42,743 nucleotides of DNA from a virus, in the IMG/VR virus record IMGVR_UViG_3300028769_000017, positions 1 to 42,743 of that record; one strand, 5' to 3'. The notes beneath the pieces were generated by a model that was not told where the DNA came from, searched no databases, and saw only the letters and a list, made by a program, of their open reading frames with translations. Position numbers and translations under genes: made by a program. Shown here piece by piece: positions 1 to 6,026 of the stretch. Position 1 is the stretch's first letter. The number at the start of each line of letters is the position of its first letter.

Positions 1-396
1 TGCCAGCGCCTCAAACGATTGCGGAAAGCGAAAAACCTGACTCAAAAGGAGCTGGGAAAGTTTGGTGGACTGGGCCAAACAGCGATAGCAAACATCGAGT
101 CAGATACACGGGGATACGGGGCGGGCATCGTTGGCATCGCCAAAGCGCTTGGCACAACCCCTGAGTATTTACAACTCGCAGATCAGATTAAGGCACCTAT
201 TCCACTTGGAATTCAGGAGCATCGCACGCCAGATGAGTGGCCATTCACGACAGTCAGCCCGAGTGAATATGAGCTACTTACTCCCGATGATCGGGCAGCC
301 ATAGAGCAGCATATCCATTTATTTATCAAAGCAAGAGGCGATCCTGAAAAACAGAACGCGCCCGCGAAATACCTCGCAAGCGCCAAGGCAGCTTGA
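1..396 (+). CDS. CI-like XRE-family repressor, C-terminal portion (5' end at 42602 across the junction)
   Basis: This is the distal part of a helix-turn-helix repressor. The reading frame is open from base 1, and the same sequence at the window's end supplies the missing start (ATG 42602), giving a protein of roughly 136 residues when the circle is closed. The N-terminal third has the XRE pattern: a basic helix, 'LTQKELGKFGGLGQTAIANIE' style helix-turn-helix, then a dimerisation-like helix. The C-terminal part (motif WPFTTVSPSEYELL) resembles short phage repressors that lack the S24 self-cleaving peptidase domain, so induction may not go through RecA-driven autocleavage. It is divergent from the Cro-like gene at 42313-42528, with paired operators between them. 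The first base differs from the overlap copy (t against g), which is probably an assembly edge effect. The immunity repressor role is inferred from fold and position. Confidence 0.8.
   Translation, partial: CQRLKRLRKAKNLTQKELGKFGGLGQTAIANIESDTRGYGAGIVGIAKALGTTPEYLQLADQIKAPIPLGIQEHRTPDEWPFTTVSPSEYELLTPDDRAAIEQHIHLFIKARGDPEKQNAPAKYLASAKAA
2..127. repeat. Terminal direct repeat, left copy (circular overlap)
   Basis: These 126 bases are identical to 42618-42743. The repeat falls inside one gene, the repressor, and continues its frame exactly. That fits a circular molecule linearised by an assembler better than biological terminal repeats. Confidence 0.9.
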
Positions 397-459
397 TCTA
401 TTCAGCGCTCAAATTTTCTGTTTTAAAAGCTATAAAAACAGCCGGGCAGTCGTCGTTGG

Positions 460-491
460 AAATTTTTAAATTTTTAAATTTTTAAATTTTT
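460..491 (+). repeat. Four tandem copies of AAATTTTT upstream of the zinc-ribbon gene
   Basis: Four perfect 8-base units lie directly before the ribosome-binding site (AAAGGGA, 492-498) of the gene at 504. The stretch is pure A/T in an otherwise GC-rich genome. It may act as an UP-like or bendable promoter element, or copy number may vary by slippage and change expression. Only the repeat itself is seen; both roles are inference. Confidence 0.85.
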
Positions 492-503
492 AAAGGGAAC
501 CGT

Positions 504-1028
504 ATGGCATTGACTCATTGCAAGGAGTGCAATCAACAAATAAGCAACAAAGCTGAGGCTTGTCCGCACTGCGGTGCCAAAGTGCCAAAAAAGACATCAA
601 AGGTAACTTGGCTGGTAGTGGGAATTCTCGCTATTGGACTCATTGGCGCGCTCACCGCAAAAGCGCCTGACACAACAAAGCAAGCTGCGACCGATGCGGC
701 GAAAACGCCAGCACCACCAAGCAAGCGTGATTTGCAACTACGAGCAGGCGGTGCCGGTGCACTTGCACTTAAAAACGCCTCTAAAGACCCCGAGACCTTC
801 GAGCTCAAGGCCGCCACCGTGATGGCAGACGGGACCACTTGCTACAGCTATCGCGCAAAAAACAGCTTCGGTGCAATGCTCGCTGGGGATGCTGTTCTTA
901 CCAGCTCAGGCAAGATACTGGTACATGAAAAAGATGGCAATGCATTCGTGTCTGTTTGGAATAAGAACTGCACAAAAGCTGGCGGCAATGATATTGCCAG
1001 CTACTTGCAACGAACCGGCATCATTTAA
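504..1028 (+). CDS. Zinc-ribbon membrane-anchored protein, unknown function
   Basis: The 174-residue protein starts with a zinc ribbon, CKEC near residues 7-10 and CPHC near 21-24. A basic stretch and one hydrophobic helix follow (about residues 34-51, VTWLVVGILAIGLIGALTA). After an Ala/Thr/Pro linker comes a C-terminal domain of about 90 residues, with a WNKNC motif near the end, that probably folds outside the cytoplasm. It has a good ribosome-binding site. The gene stands alone just downstream of the repressor, a typical place for genes expressed in the lysogen (immunity or superinfection exclusion). That role is an inference from position only; I do not recognise a specific family for the C-terminal domain. 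Confidence 0.8.
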   Translation: MALTHCKECNQQISNKAEACPHCGAKVPKKTSKVTWLVVGILAIGLIGALTAKAPDTTKQAATDAAKTPAPPSKRDLQLRAGGAGALALKNASKDPETFELKAATVMADGTTCYSYRAKNSFGAMLAGDAVLTSSGKILVHEKDGNAFVSVWNKNCTKAGGNDIASYLQRTGII

Positions 1029-1051
1029 TTCGACAAAAATACCGCCAAAAC

Positions 1052-1092
1052 ATCACTTTAGTGTTGACATGACAAAACACTAAAGTGATACT
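1052..1092 (+). promoter_or_regulatory. Paired operators and rightward promoter of the early operon
   Basis: ATCACTTTAGTGTT (1052-1065) and its exact inverse AACACTAAAGTGAT (1076-1089) are separated by 10 bases. Each arm holds the small dyad CACT-NN-AGTG. A perfect -35 (TTGACA, 1064-1069) and a weak -10 (GATACT, 1087-1092) at 17-base spacing sit between and over the arms, so a bound repressor would block the promoter. The same 14-mer occurs in the repressor/Cro intergenic region at 42540-42553. This is therefore the likely repressor-controlled promoter of the rightward operon starting at 1136. Confidence 0.8.
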
Positions 1093-1093
1093 T

Positions 1094-1131
1094 CACTCCA
1101 GGCCGCCACCCTAAGGCGGTTTTCTGGAGTG
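1094..1131 (+). promoter_or_regulatory. Leader stem-loop covering a Shine-Dalgarno
   Basis: CACTCCAG (1094-1101) pairs perfectly with CTGGAGTG (1124-1131). An inner stem, CCGCC (1103-1107) with GGCGG (1115-1119), is followed by TTTT. The GGAG that would serve the start at 1136 lies inside the outer stem. The inner stem plus T-run looks like a weak attenuator. Translation or elongation control of the operon's first gene is inferred from this structure. Confidence 0.6.
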
Positions 1132-1135
1132 AAAA

Positions 1136-1630
1136 ATGGCAACGACCCGTGAGTCAATCGCTGCGGCTAAGCCCGCGGTTCTGGTGGCGCAACTCAACCT
1201 TCGAGTTCTTGAGTTAGCGCAAATCTCAGATCAACAGCCCGGCCACGCCGAGCAAGCCAACCAAGCGCTACTGGACGCCTTTCGGCGGCTCAACCCCGGT
1301 CAGCACCTTGTAGGCGATCAGATTTGCGTATTCAGTGCGAGCCTTGGCGTCGATACGCAGGCCACGCCCAGCGCACCAAGCGGGGAAAGTGGCCGGGTCT
1401 ATGTCTACACAGACAACCCGGACGCCTTTAGCCTCCTGAGCCTTTCTGCCTATCTCGGCATCCCGCAGCCACTCGTCGAAAGTGCGATGCAGTTTGTGAC
1501 GGTCCTCAAACATGGCCATCAACCTGTCGAAATTCTCGCGCTTGTACCAGACCATGCCGATGGCTTGAACCTGTTGGCTCATGACATTCCCCGCGTAGTT
1601 GAAACCTGCATTGTGGGGGAGGAATCATGA
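1136..1630 (+). CDS. Hypothetical protein, first frame of the rightward operon (conflicts with an antisense gene)
   Basis: The 164-codon frame follows the repressible promoter, has a Shine-Dalgarno GGAGTG and ends in an ATGA overlap with the next gene (ATG 1627). That is the junction style used throughout this operon. The first 50 or so residues look like an amphipathic helical segment (LVAQLNLRVLELAQI). The remainder is opposite a reverse-strand frame whose product looks more like a known protein family. I recognise no domain here. Either this frame is real and overlaps an antisense gene, or only its start serves as a translated leader. Confidence 0.45.
   Translation: MATTRESIAAAKPAVLVAQLNLRVLELAQISDQQPGHAEQANQALLDAFRRLNPGQHLVGDQICVFSASLGVDTQATPSAPSGESGRVYVYTDNPDAFSLLSLSAYLGIPQPLVESAMQFVTVLKHGHQPVEILALVPDHADGLNLLAHDIPRVVETCIVGEES
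1268..1582 (-). CDS. Conserved hypothetical protein, antisense to the operon leader gene
   Basis: The 104-residue product has the look of a small conserved bacterial family that I recall but cannot name: an N-terminal GMVWYKRENFDRLMAMF segment, a TFDEWLRDAE helix, and a C-terminal VDIDPATFPAWCAGRG stretch with conserved Trp and Cys. It starts at ATG 1582 with GGGGA just upstream. It lies wholly inside the forward frame 1136-1630 and would be transcribed against the operon, so it may be a lysogen-expressed 'moron' gene. No catalytic motif is evident. Confidence 0.6.
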   Translation of the reverse strand: MSQQVQAIGMVWYKRENFDRLMAMFEDRHKLHRTFDEWLRDAEIGRKAQEAKGVRVVCVDIDPATFPAWCAGRGLRIDAKARTEYANLIAYKVLTGVEPPKGVQ

Positions 1631-2085
1631 TGTCAACACCCACCGCCACCGAAGCGCCCGCACCAGCGCTCACCCCGCGCCAAATCGCCATCCAGGCTCA
1701 GCGCGAAATCACCCTTAGCCACTACTCGCAGCAGCAGCAAGACGCCGCGCTGCAGCTCTACACCGCTGCCCGCACCATGCTCGACACCGGTGGCGGCGGC
1801 ACTTGCGCCCGCTTGTTGCTGGGCCTGTACAACGGCGACCGCTTCCCGTTTGACCTGACGGACCTGCGCCGCCTGGACGACCGTCTGCACGACGCGGCCA
1901 TGGCGGTAATTCATATGGACAGCCGCCGCTGCTGGTGTGAGATCCATGTGCTGCTGGATGCCGTCCTGGCCGTGCCCTATGGCAAAAGCACCGGCCACAC
2001 CATGGAGCTGTGGGCGCACTCCCTGCGGCTCAAGGGCAAGTGCAACAAGGATGCCATCCCGGATCTGAAGGTTCATGCAGCATGA
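1627..2085 (+). CDS. Conserved phage hypothetical protein (DUF7673-like)
   Basis: The 152-residue protein has a Pro/Ala/Gln-rich N-terminus. A compact C-terminal region follows, with a GGGGTCARLLLGLYNG loop and FDLTDLRRLDDRLHDAAMAVI. This resembles small phage and prophage proteins in which 'A.FLL..W....FDLTDLW.VD' is conserved, catalogued I believe as DUF7673. That match is from memory. It has a strong ribosome-binding site (GGAGG before ATG 1627) and overlaps the next gene by ATGA at 2082. Function unknown. Confidence 0.75.
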   Translation: MMSTPTATEAPAPALTPRQIAIQAQREITLSHYSQQQQDAALQLYTAARTMLDTGGGGTCARLLLGLYNGDRFPFDLTDLRRLDDRLHDAAMAVIHMDSRRCWCEIHVLLDAVLAVPYGKSTGHTMELWAHSLRLKGKCNKDAIPDLKVHAA

Positions 2086-2345
2086 AGCCCGTGCACGAGG
2101 CCGCCAGCACGGTCATTACCACACCACAGCAGCGCCGACTGATTGAGCAGCTTGCGGCAAAGCACCTTGAAGATGGCGGGAGCATGCTCTGCCAGGTGTT
2201 TCCCGACGGTTTGCGCCTGAGGGTGCTCACGCCGCAAGCAACGGCGGACTTGCGCACCGCCTTTGCCAAAGCCCTCGGCGAGCCCAGTCCCAAGGGTTTA
2301 TTTCACTCTGCTTTTAGTGAACGCGGCGAAGGCGGTGCCACATGA
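2082..2345 (+). CDS. Small hypothetical protein
   Basis: The 87-residue product starts at ATG 2082, chosen because it overlaps the previous stop as ATGA; a longer frame from 2010 would bury 76 bases of the upstream gene. The middle (QRRLIEQLAAKHLEDGG, then QVFPDGLRLRVLTPQATADL) suggests a helix followed by a beta pair. It ends ATGA into the membrane protein at 2342. No family is recognised. Confidence 0.65.
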   Translation: MKPVHEAASTVITTPQQRRLIEQLAAKHLEDGGSMLCQVFPDGLRLRVLTPQATADLRTAFAKALGEPSPKGLFHSAFSERGEGGAT

Positions 2346-2527
2346 CCCGCCACCGCCTCATCAACTGGACCCTGGCCGCGCTCATTGCCCTGGGCTTGAG
2401 CTGCACTTACCTGCTGGATGGCCCCACCGAGCTTGACGCCATCCAGGCCACGGCAGACAGCGTTATCGACGCCCAAATAGCCGCCACCGCCGCCCACACC
2501 ACCCAACTCGCCATGGAGCAACCATGA
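2342..2527 (+). CDS. Small single-span membrane protein
   Basis: The 61-residue protein has one hydrophobic segment at about residues 8-25 (INWTLAALIALGLSCTYLL) after a short basic N-terminus, then an acidic and Ala/Thr-rich helix. It could be an inner-membrane protein or a poorly processed signal peptide; there is a Cys at the end of the helix but no clear lipobox. It overlaps both neighbours by four bases and is probably made together with the next small membrane protein. Function unknown. Confidence 0.6.
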   Translation: MTRHRLINWTLAALIALGLSCTYLLDGPTELDAIQATADSVIDAQIAATAAHTTQLAMEQP

Positions 2528-2751
2528 TGAAACCCTATCCCTTGCCAGACCGGCGCAAAACACCTCGCGCCGGGGCTACCCCCAGCCCCACCACCACCCC
2601 ACCCGAGGCGGGCAACGTGCAACTACCCGAGCCTGACGACATCTGGCGGGAGTTCCGCAACGAGCGCGTAGCCATCGCGGGTCTGGCGGGCTTTTTCTTT
2701 GGCCTGGGCTTCCTGTATGTGCTCACGCAGCCAATCTGGGGCACATCATGA
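2524..2751 (+). CDS. Small membrane protein with Pro/Thr-rich N-terminus
   Basis: The 75-residue protein has a proline/threonine-rich polar N-terminal half and a single transmembrane helix near residues 49-68 (VAIAGLAGFFFGLGFLYVL). The N-terminus is predicted in the cytoplasm with only a few residues outside. It is the second of two adjacent small membrane proteins and ends in an ATGA overlap with the next gene. No family is recognised. Confidence 0.6.
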   Translation: MMKPYPLPDRRKTPRAGATPSPTTTPPEAGNVQLPEPDDIWREFRNERVAIAGLAGFFFGLGFLYVLTQPIWGTS

Positions 2752-3071
2752 ACGGCGCCGTGCATACGTCTGCACAGGCTACTGCCTTGCTTGAGTACAC
2801 CGGCACGCTGGTCAAAGCAGCCGAGGCACGTAGCCGCTCCTCCGACCTAGAGGGGCACATGGTGCCCGTGCTTTATTGCGTGATCCAGCTAAACAACGCC
2901 CAGCGCACCCACCTGGTGGCCGAGCAACGCTTCCCAGCGGGTGCACATGACCAAGCCCAGGCCGCTGCCAGGCGCCTCAAAAAAGGCGCCCAAATCACCA
3001 TCCAGGCAGCAGTGTCAGACATCCGCCTTTTCGCGAGCAATGCAGCCCACATCCACGTCGTTCCAACCTGA
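2748..3071 (+). CDS. Conserved hypothetical protein, possible OB-like fold
   Basis: The 107-residue product has beta-rich segments (HMVPVLYCVIQL, THLVAEQRF, ITIQAAVSDIRLF) ending in the pattern NAAHIHVVP. The strand spacing is reminiscent of small phage single-strand-binding or OB-fold proteins ('.VPV..C.I.L....RT....E..F'), but I cannot confirm this. It overlaps the previous gene by ATGA and is followed by a 13-base gap. The position among early genes is compatible with a nucleic-acid role, which remains inference. Confidence 0.65.
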   Translation: MNGAVHTSAQATALLEYTGTLVKAAEARSRSSDLEGHMVPVLYCVIQLNNAQRTHLVAEQRFPAGAHDQAQAAARRLKKGAQITIQAAVSDIRLFASNAAHIHVVPT

Positions 3072-3084
3072 TTGAGAGATCGCC

Positions 3085-3357
3085 ATGGCATCAGTCACCA
3101 TCACCTTCACCGATACGCCAGACAAAACTGTGTCCGTCAAAACCGACGCTGTGCCCGCAGTCGGCAAGCCCCTAACTCCCGCCCAGGCTGCAGGCATGGA
3201 TGCCTACATCCGCGCATGCCATCAGTGGGGCCTCACTGCCGATCGACTGGCCAAGCGGCTCGACGCCGCCGCCGTTCAGATCGCCAACTACGGCACCACC
3301 GCCGAAAACAACCGCAGGCAATGCCACGGTGACCACGCCGCCAACCCCACCCTCTAA
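3085..3357 (+). CDS. Small hypothetical protein upstream of the DGR
   Basis: The 90-residue product starts with a beta hairpin (ASVTITFTDTPDKTVSV), then a helical region containing GMDAYIRACHQWGLTADRLAKRL. A ribosome-binding site (GAGA) precedes ATG 3085. It lies directly before the first DGR target gene and may be co-transcribed with it. No family or motif is recognised. Confidence 0.6.
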   Translation: MASVTITFTDTPDKTVSVKTDAVPAVGKPLTPAQAAGMDAYIRACHQWGLTADRLAKRLDAAAVQIANYGTTAENNRRQCHGDHAANPTL

Positions 3358-3387
3358 CCGCTTCACCCACCACCCAGAAAGCCAACC

Positions 3388-3777
3388 ATGTCCACTCAAA
3401 CCAAAACCCTGTCTATTTCCAATCTACCCGCCTTGGGTGAACCGCTTGAAGGCGGCATCTTTGCGGGCGTCATCACCACCAAAGACGGTGTGCACAGCGC
3501 TGTGATCCGCCTGCCAGGAAACGGCACCAGCCTCACGTGGAACAAGGCCATTACCTGGGCCAAGAAACAAGGCGGAGTGCTGCCCACTCGGCCCGTGGCT
3601 GCGCTGTTGTTTGCCAACATCAAGGCCACGCTGCCGAGCGGCTGGCACTGGACCAGCGAGGAAGACGACGCCTCTTGCGCCTGGTATTGCAACTTCGGCT
3701 ACGGCTACCAGAGCGACACCCGCAAGGGCTTCGGAGGTGGTGCTGTTGCCGTCCGCTTGATTCCCCTCATCGCTTAA
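3388..3777 (+). CDS. DGR target protein 1, C-type-lectin-like variable protein
   Basis: The 129-residue protein has the layout of DGR-diversified proteins. A beta-rich N-terminus is followed by a lectin-fold core (LTWNKAITWAKKQGGVLPTR, then LPSGWHWTSEE). It ends with the variable segment starting ASCAWYCNF and finishing GGGAVAVRLIP. The 'W.W[TS]SE...A.W' ligand-binding pattern is typical of C-type-lectin-like (CLec) variable proteins. Residues encoded by VR1 (3670-3756) would form the exposed binding face. It is paralogous to the next gene. There is no signal peptide or membrane segment, so how it reaches a surface (virion, or host envelope through a partner) cannot be read from the sequence. 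A role as a tunable binding protein is inferred from the family. Confidence 0.88.
   Translation: MSTQTKTLSISNLPALGEPLEGGIFAGVITTKDGVHSAVIRLPGNGTSLTWNKAITWAKKQGGVLPTRPVAALLFANIKATLPSGWHWTSEEDDASCAWYCNFGYGYQSDTRKGFGGGAVAVRLIPLIA
3670..3756 (+). repeat. DGR variable repeat VR1
   Basis: This aligns without gaps to the template repeat at 4841-4927 over 87 bases. It differs at 13 positions, every one an adenine in the template (8 A to G, 4 A to T, 1 A to C). All 62 non-adenine positions are identical. The last 20 bases (GGTGGTGCTGTTGCCGTCCG) are invariant and would hold the initiation-of-mutagenic-homing (IMH) site. Confidence 0.93.
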
Positions 3778-3806
3778 TTCTTCAATCCTTTTTTTTAGGA
3801 GCCACC

Positions 3807-4265
3807 ATGACCACCATCACCCTTGAAGCCATCGAGGCCAAACAAACCGAATTGAGCAAGCTGATTGCCCAGTTCAAAGCGGATGCCAATAAGCCAGTGC
3901 TCTGGCGCTATGCAGAAGCTGAAATTGAGCTTTTCCCAGGTGAGCGCTATGCCGGGCCGGTGCTCAACGAATCAGGCCATGTTGACCACCACTTGGTGCT
4001 GATGACTCAGCGGCCGCAAGGCAAGCTCACCTGGCAGGCCGCTATGGATTGGGCCGCCAGCATTGGCGGCTCGATCCCAACCCGCCAAGAGCAGGCCTTG
4101 CTGTACGCCAACTGCAAGCCACACCTCAAGCCCGAGTGGCATTGGTCTAGCGAGACACATGAGGAAGACGCCTCTGCCGCCTGGTATTGCGACTTCGGCA
4201 ACGGCTACCAGAACTACGGCCTCAAGAGCTACGGAGGTGGTGCTGTTGCCGTCCGTAGATTTTGA
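3807..4265 (+). CDS. DGR target protein 2, C-type-lectin-like variable protein
   Basis: The 152-residue paralogue of target 1 starts at ATG 3807 behind TTTAGGAG; a longer upstream frame only shadows target 1. It has an N-terminal helix (IEAKQTELSKLIAQFKA), a beta-rich part, then the lectin core (LTWQAAMDWAASIGGSIPTR, EWHWSSE) and the C-terminal variable segment AAWYCDFGNGYQNYGLKSYG ending AVAVRRF. VR2 (4170-4256) encodes the last 30 residues. The extra N-terminal helix is absent from target 1 and could attach it to a different carrier. It lies 40 bases before the Avd-like gene. Family assignment is strong; the ligand and location are unknown. Confidence 0.9.
   Translation: MTTITLEAIEAKQTELSKLIAQFKADANKPVLWRYAEAEIELFPGERYAGPVLNESGHVDHHLVLMTQRPQGKLTWQAAMDWAASIGGSIPTRQEQALLYANCKPHLKPEWHWSSETHEEDASAAWYCDFGNGYQNYGLKSYGGGAVAVRRF
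4170..4256 (+). repeat. DGR variable repeat VR2
   Basis: Gap-free 87-base alignment to the template shows 11 substitutions at template adenines and 2 at other bases: T to G in the third codon, and C to T at the last base. The adenine bias is the hallmark of mutagenic retrohoming. The two other changes are probably ordinary drift or lie at the edge of the exchanged tract. Confidence 0.92.
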
Positions 4266-4305
4266 GATTTAGTCCTTCAATCCTTTAACTGAGCCGCACC
4301 AAGTC

Positions 4306-4668
4306 ATGGCTTTGCACACCGAAATCCCAATTCACCGCACCGGTATCCGGCTGTTGGATCTGGCTATAAAAGCACAGGTTCAAATGCCGCGAACAGTCAA
4401 GCGGGCGTTGGGCGAGAAGATCACCCAGCACTGCGTTGAAATGCTGGACCTGATGGCCCTTGCCAATGCTACCCAGCACGAAACCCGCGCTAAGTACATT
4501 CACAAGCTGCTCGCTACCGAGCGCGCCATCACTGTCCTGCTGCGCGTCAGTCACGATGCCCGATACATCTCGCCCAAGCTCTGGGCTGAGTCCATCGAGC
4601 TGCTGGGCAGCATCGGGAAGCAAGCCGGTGGCTGGCTCAAGAAAACGAACAGGGCGCCTGCTGTATGA
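4306..4668 (+). CDS. avd: Avd-like DGR accessory protein (four-helix bundle)
   Basis: The 120-residue, all-helical, basic protein matches the size and pattern of DGR accessory variability determinant proteins: a start like IPIHRTGIRLLDLAIKAQVQMPRT, a helix ending KITQHCVEMLDLMALA, then ATERAITVLLRVSHDARYISPKLW. In known DGRs this pentameric protein binds the reverse transcriptase and the template RNA and is needed for cDNA synthesis. It lies between the second target and the template repeat, the usual place. Its stop (TGA 4666-4668) overlaps the ATG at 4665. The function is established for the family; membership is judged by eye from size, helices and position. Confidence 0.85.
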   Translation: MALHTEIPIHRTGIRLLDLAIKAQVQMPRTVKRALGEKITQHCVEMLDLMALANATQHETRAKYIHKLLATERAITVLLRVSHDARYISPKLWAESIELLGSIGKQAGGWLKKTNRAPAV

Positions 4669-6026
4669 CGGTCAAGGCCCTCACACCCGTGCGCACAGTG
4701 AATCTGGTCGCGCCGCTGGCCCACAAGGCCACCGACATGCACATCACAGACACCGCTGCACAAGTGCAGGCCCGGTCTGGTGCAGCCACCCACCTGATCG
4801 GCTCAGGCCTTCGGGTGGGCAGCCTCAATAGCGCGATGGTGCCTCTTACGCCTGGAATTGCAACTTCAACAACGGCAACCAGAACAACAACCACAAGAGC
4901 TACGAAGGTGGTGCTGTTGCCGTCCGCAGATCCACACCTGTTCTACCACCTGGTGCAGGCCTACCTTGATTGCCGTCGCACCAAGCGCAACAGCACCAGT
5001 GCCCTGGCTTTTGAGGCCCAGGCCGAGCACAACCTCTACCAGCTGTATGACGAGCTGTCATCCGGCACCTACCAGCCCGGGCGGTCTGTCTGCTTTGTGA
5101 TCACCCACCCCAAGCCACGCGAGGTGTGGGCGGCACGCTTCCGCGACCGCATCGTGCACCACCTGCTGTACAACCACATTGCGCCGCGTTTTCACGCCAG
5201 TTTTGTGGCCGACAGCTGTGCATGCATCCCCGGGCGCGGCACCCTCTACGCTGCCAAGCGGCTGGAGCACCAGGTGCGCAGCTACACCCACAACTGGAGC
5301 CAGACAGCGCACTACCTCAAGTGTGACCTGGCCAACTTCTTTGTGTCGATCAACAAGGCCGTGCTGCTGGAGCAACTGCAGCGCCGGGTGACAGAGCCGT
5401 GGTGGATGTCGCTGGCCCAAGTCATCCTGATGCACGACCCGCGCCAGGACGTAGAGGTGCGCGGCACCCCTGCCGAGCTGGCACTGGTGCCACCCCACAA
5501 GCGGCTGGCCAACGCACCCCAGGGCTACGGCCTGCCCATTGGTAACCTCAGCAGCCAGTTTTTTGCCAATGTGCTGCTGGACGATCTGGACCAGTTTGTC
5601 AAACACCGCATCGGTGCGCCGACTTACGTGCGCTATGTGGATGACTTTGTGCTGCTGCACCACAGCCCCCAATGGCTCAACCAAGCACGCAGCCAGATTG
5701 AGGCCAAGCTGACCACCCTTGACCTACAGCTCAACCCACGCAAGACCATCCTGCAGCCAGTAGCGCGCGGAATTGACTTTGTGGGCCACCTGGTCAAACC
5801 CTGGCGGCGCATCACCCGGCGCAAGACCATACATGTGGCGCTGGACCGCCTGCAAGACATGCCCGCTGCCGACCTGCACCCAGCCGCCAACAGCTACTTC
5901 GGCCTGCTACGCCAAGCCACCCACAGCCACCACGACCGCACCCGCATTGCCAAGCTGATGCTTAAGCGCGGGCATGTGGTTGCAGGCGATATGACCAAGA
6001 TTTACCGAAAGAAAGGCCAACCATGA
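4665..6026 (+). CDS. DGR reverse transcriptase
   Basis: This frame encodes a group-II-intron-like reverse transcriptase that copies the template-repeat RNA into adenine-mutagenised cDNA. Visible motifs are the RT-1 region (RFRDRIVHHLLYNHI), catalytic Asp about residue 221 (LKCDLANFF), the DGR-specific GLPIGNLSSQ at about 289-298 and YVDD at 324-327. The C-terminal basic thumb region ends at TGA 6026, which overlaps the parB start. ATG 4665 overlaps the avd stop, but recognised RT homology begins only near residue 88 (DPHLFYHLVQ). The first 87 codons cover the template repeat read in another frame. True translation may therefore start later (ATG 4836, or a GTG at 4908 or 4911). Assignment as a DGR RT is firm; the start is not. 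Confidence 0.93.
   Translation: MTVKALTPVRTVNLVAPLAHKATDMHITDTAAQVQARSGAATHLIGSGLRVGSLNSAMVPLTPGIATSTTATRTTTTRATKVVLLPSADPHLFYHLVQAYLDCRRTKRNSTSALAFEAQAEHNLYQLYDELSSGTYQPGRSVCFVITHPKPREVWAARFRDRIVHHLLYNHIAPRFHASFVADSCACIPGRGTLYAAKRLEHQVRSYTHNWSQTAHYLKCDLANFFVSINKAVLLEQLQRRVTEPWWMSLAQVILMHDPRQDVEVRGTPAELALVPPHKRLANAPQGYGLPIGNLSSQFFANVLLDDLDQFVKHRIGAPTYVRYVDDFVLLHHSPQWLNQARSQIEAKLTTLDLQLNPRKTILQPVARGIDFVGHLVKPWRRITRRKTIHVALDRLQDMPAADLHPAANSYFGLLRQATHSHHDRTRIAKLMLKRGHVVAGDMTKIYRKKGQP
4841..4927 (+). repeat. DGR template repeat (TR)
   Basis: The 87-base template holds 25 adenines, mostly in AAC codons relative to the VR frame, a codon choice that gives wide amino-acid variety without stop codons. 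Read in the VR frame it gives ASYAWNCNFNNGNQNNNHKS and then YEGGAVAVR. It lies between avd and the recognisable start of the reverse transcriptase, in the same orientation as both VRs. The surrounding transcript (avd end to RT start) would be the template RNA. Confidence 0.94.
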
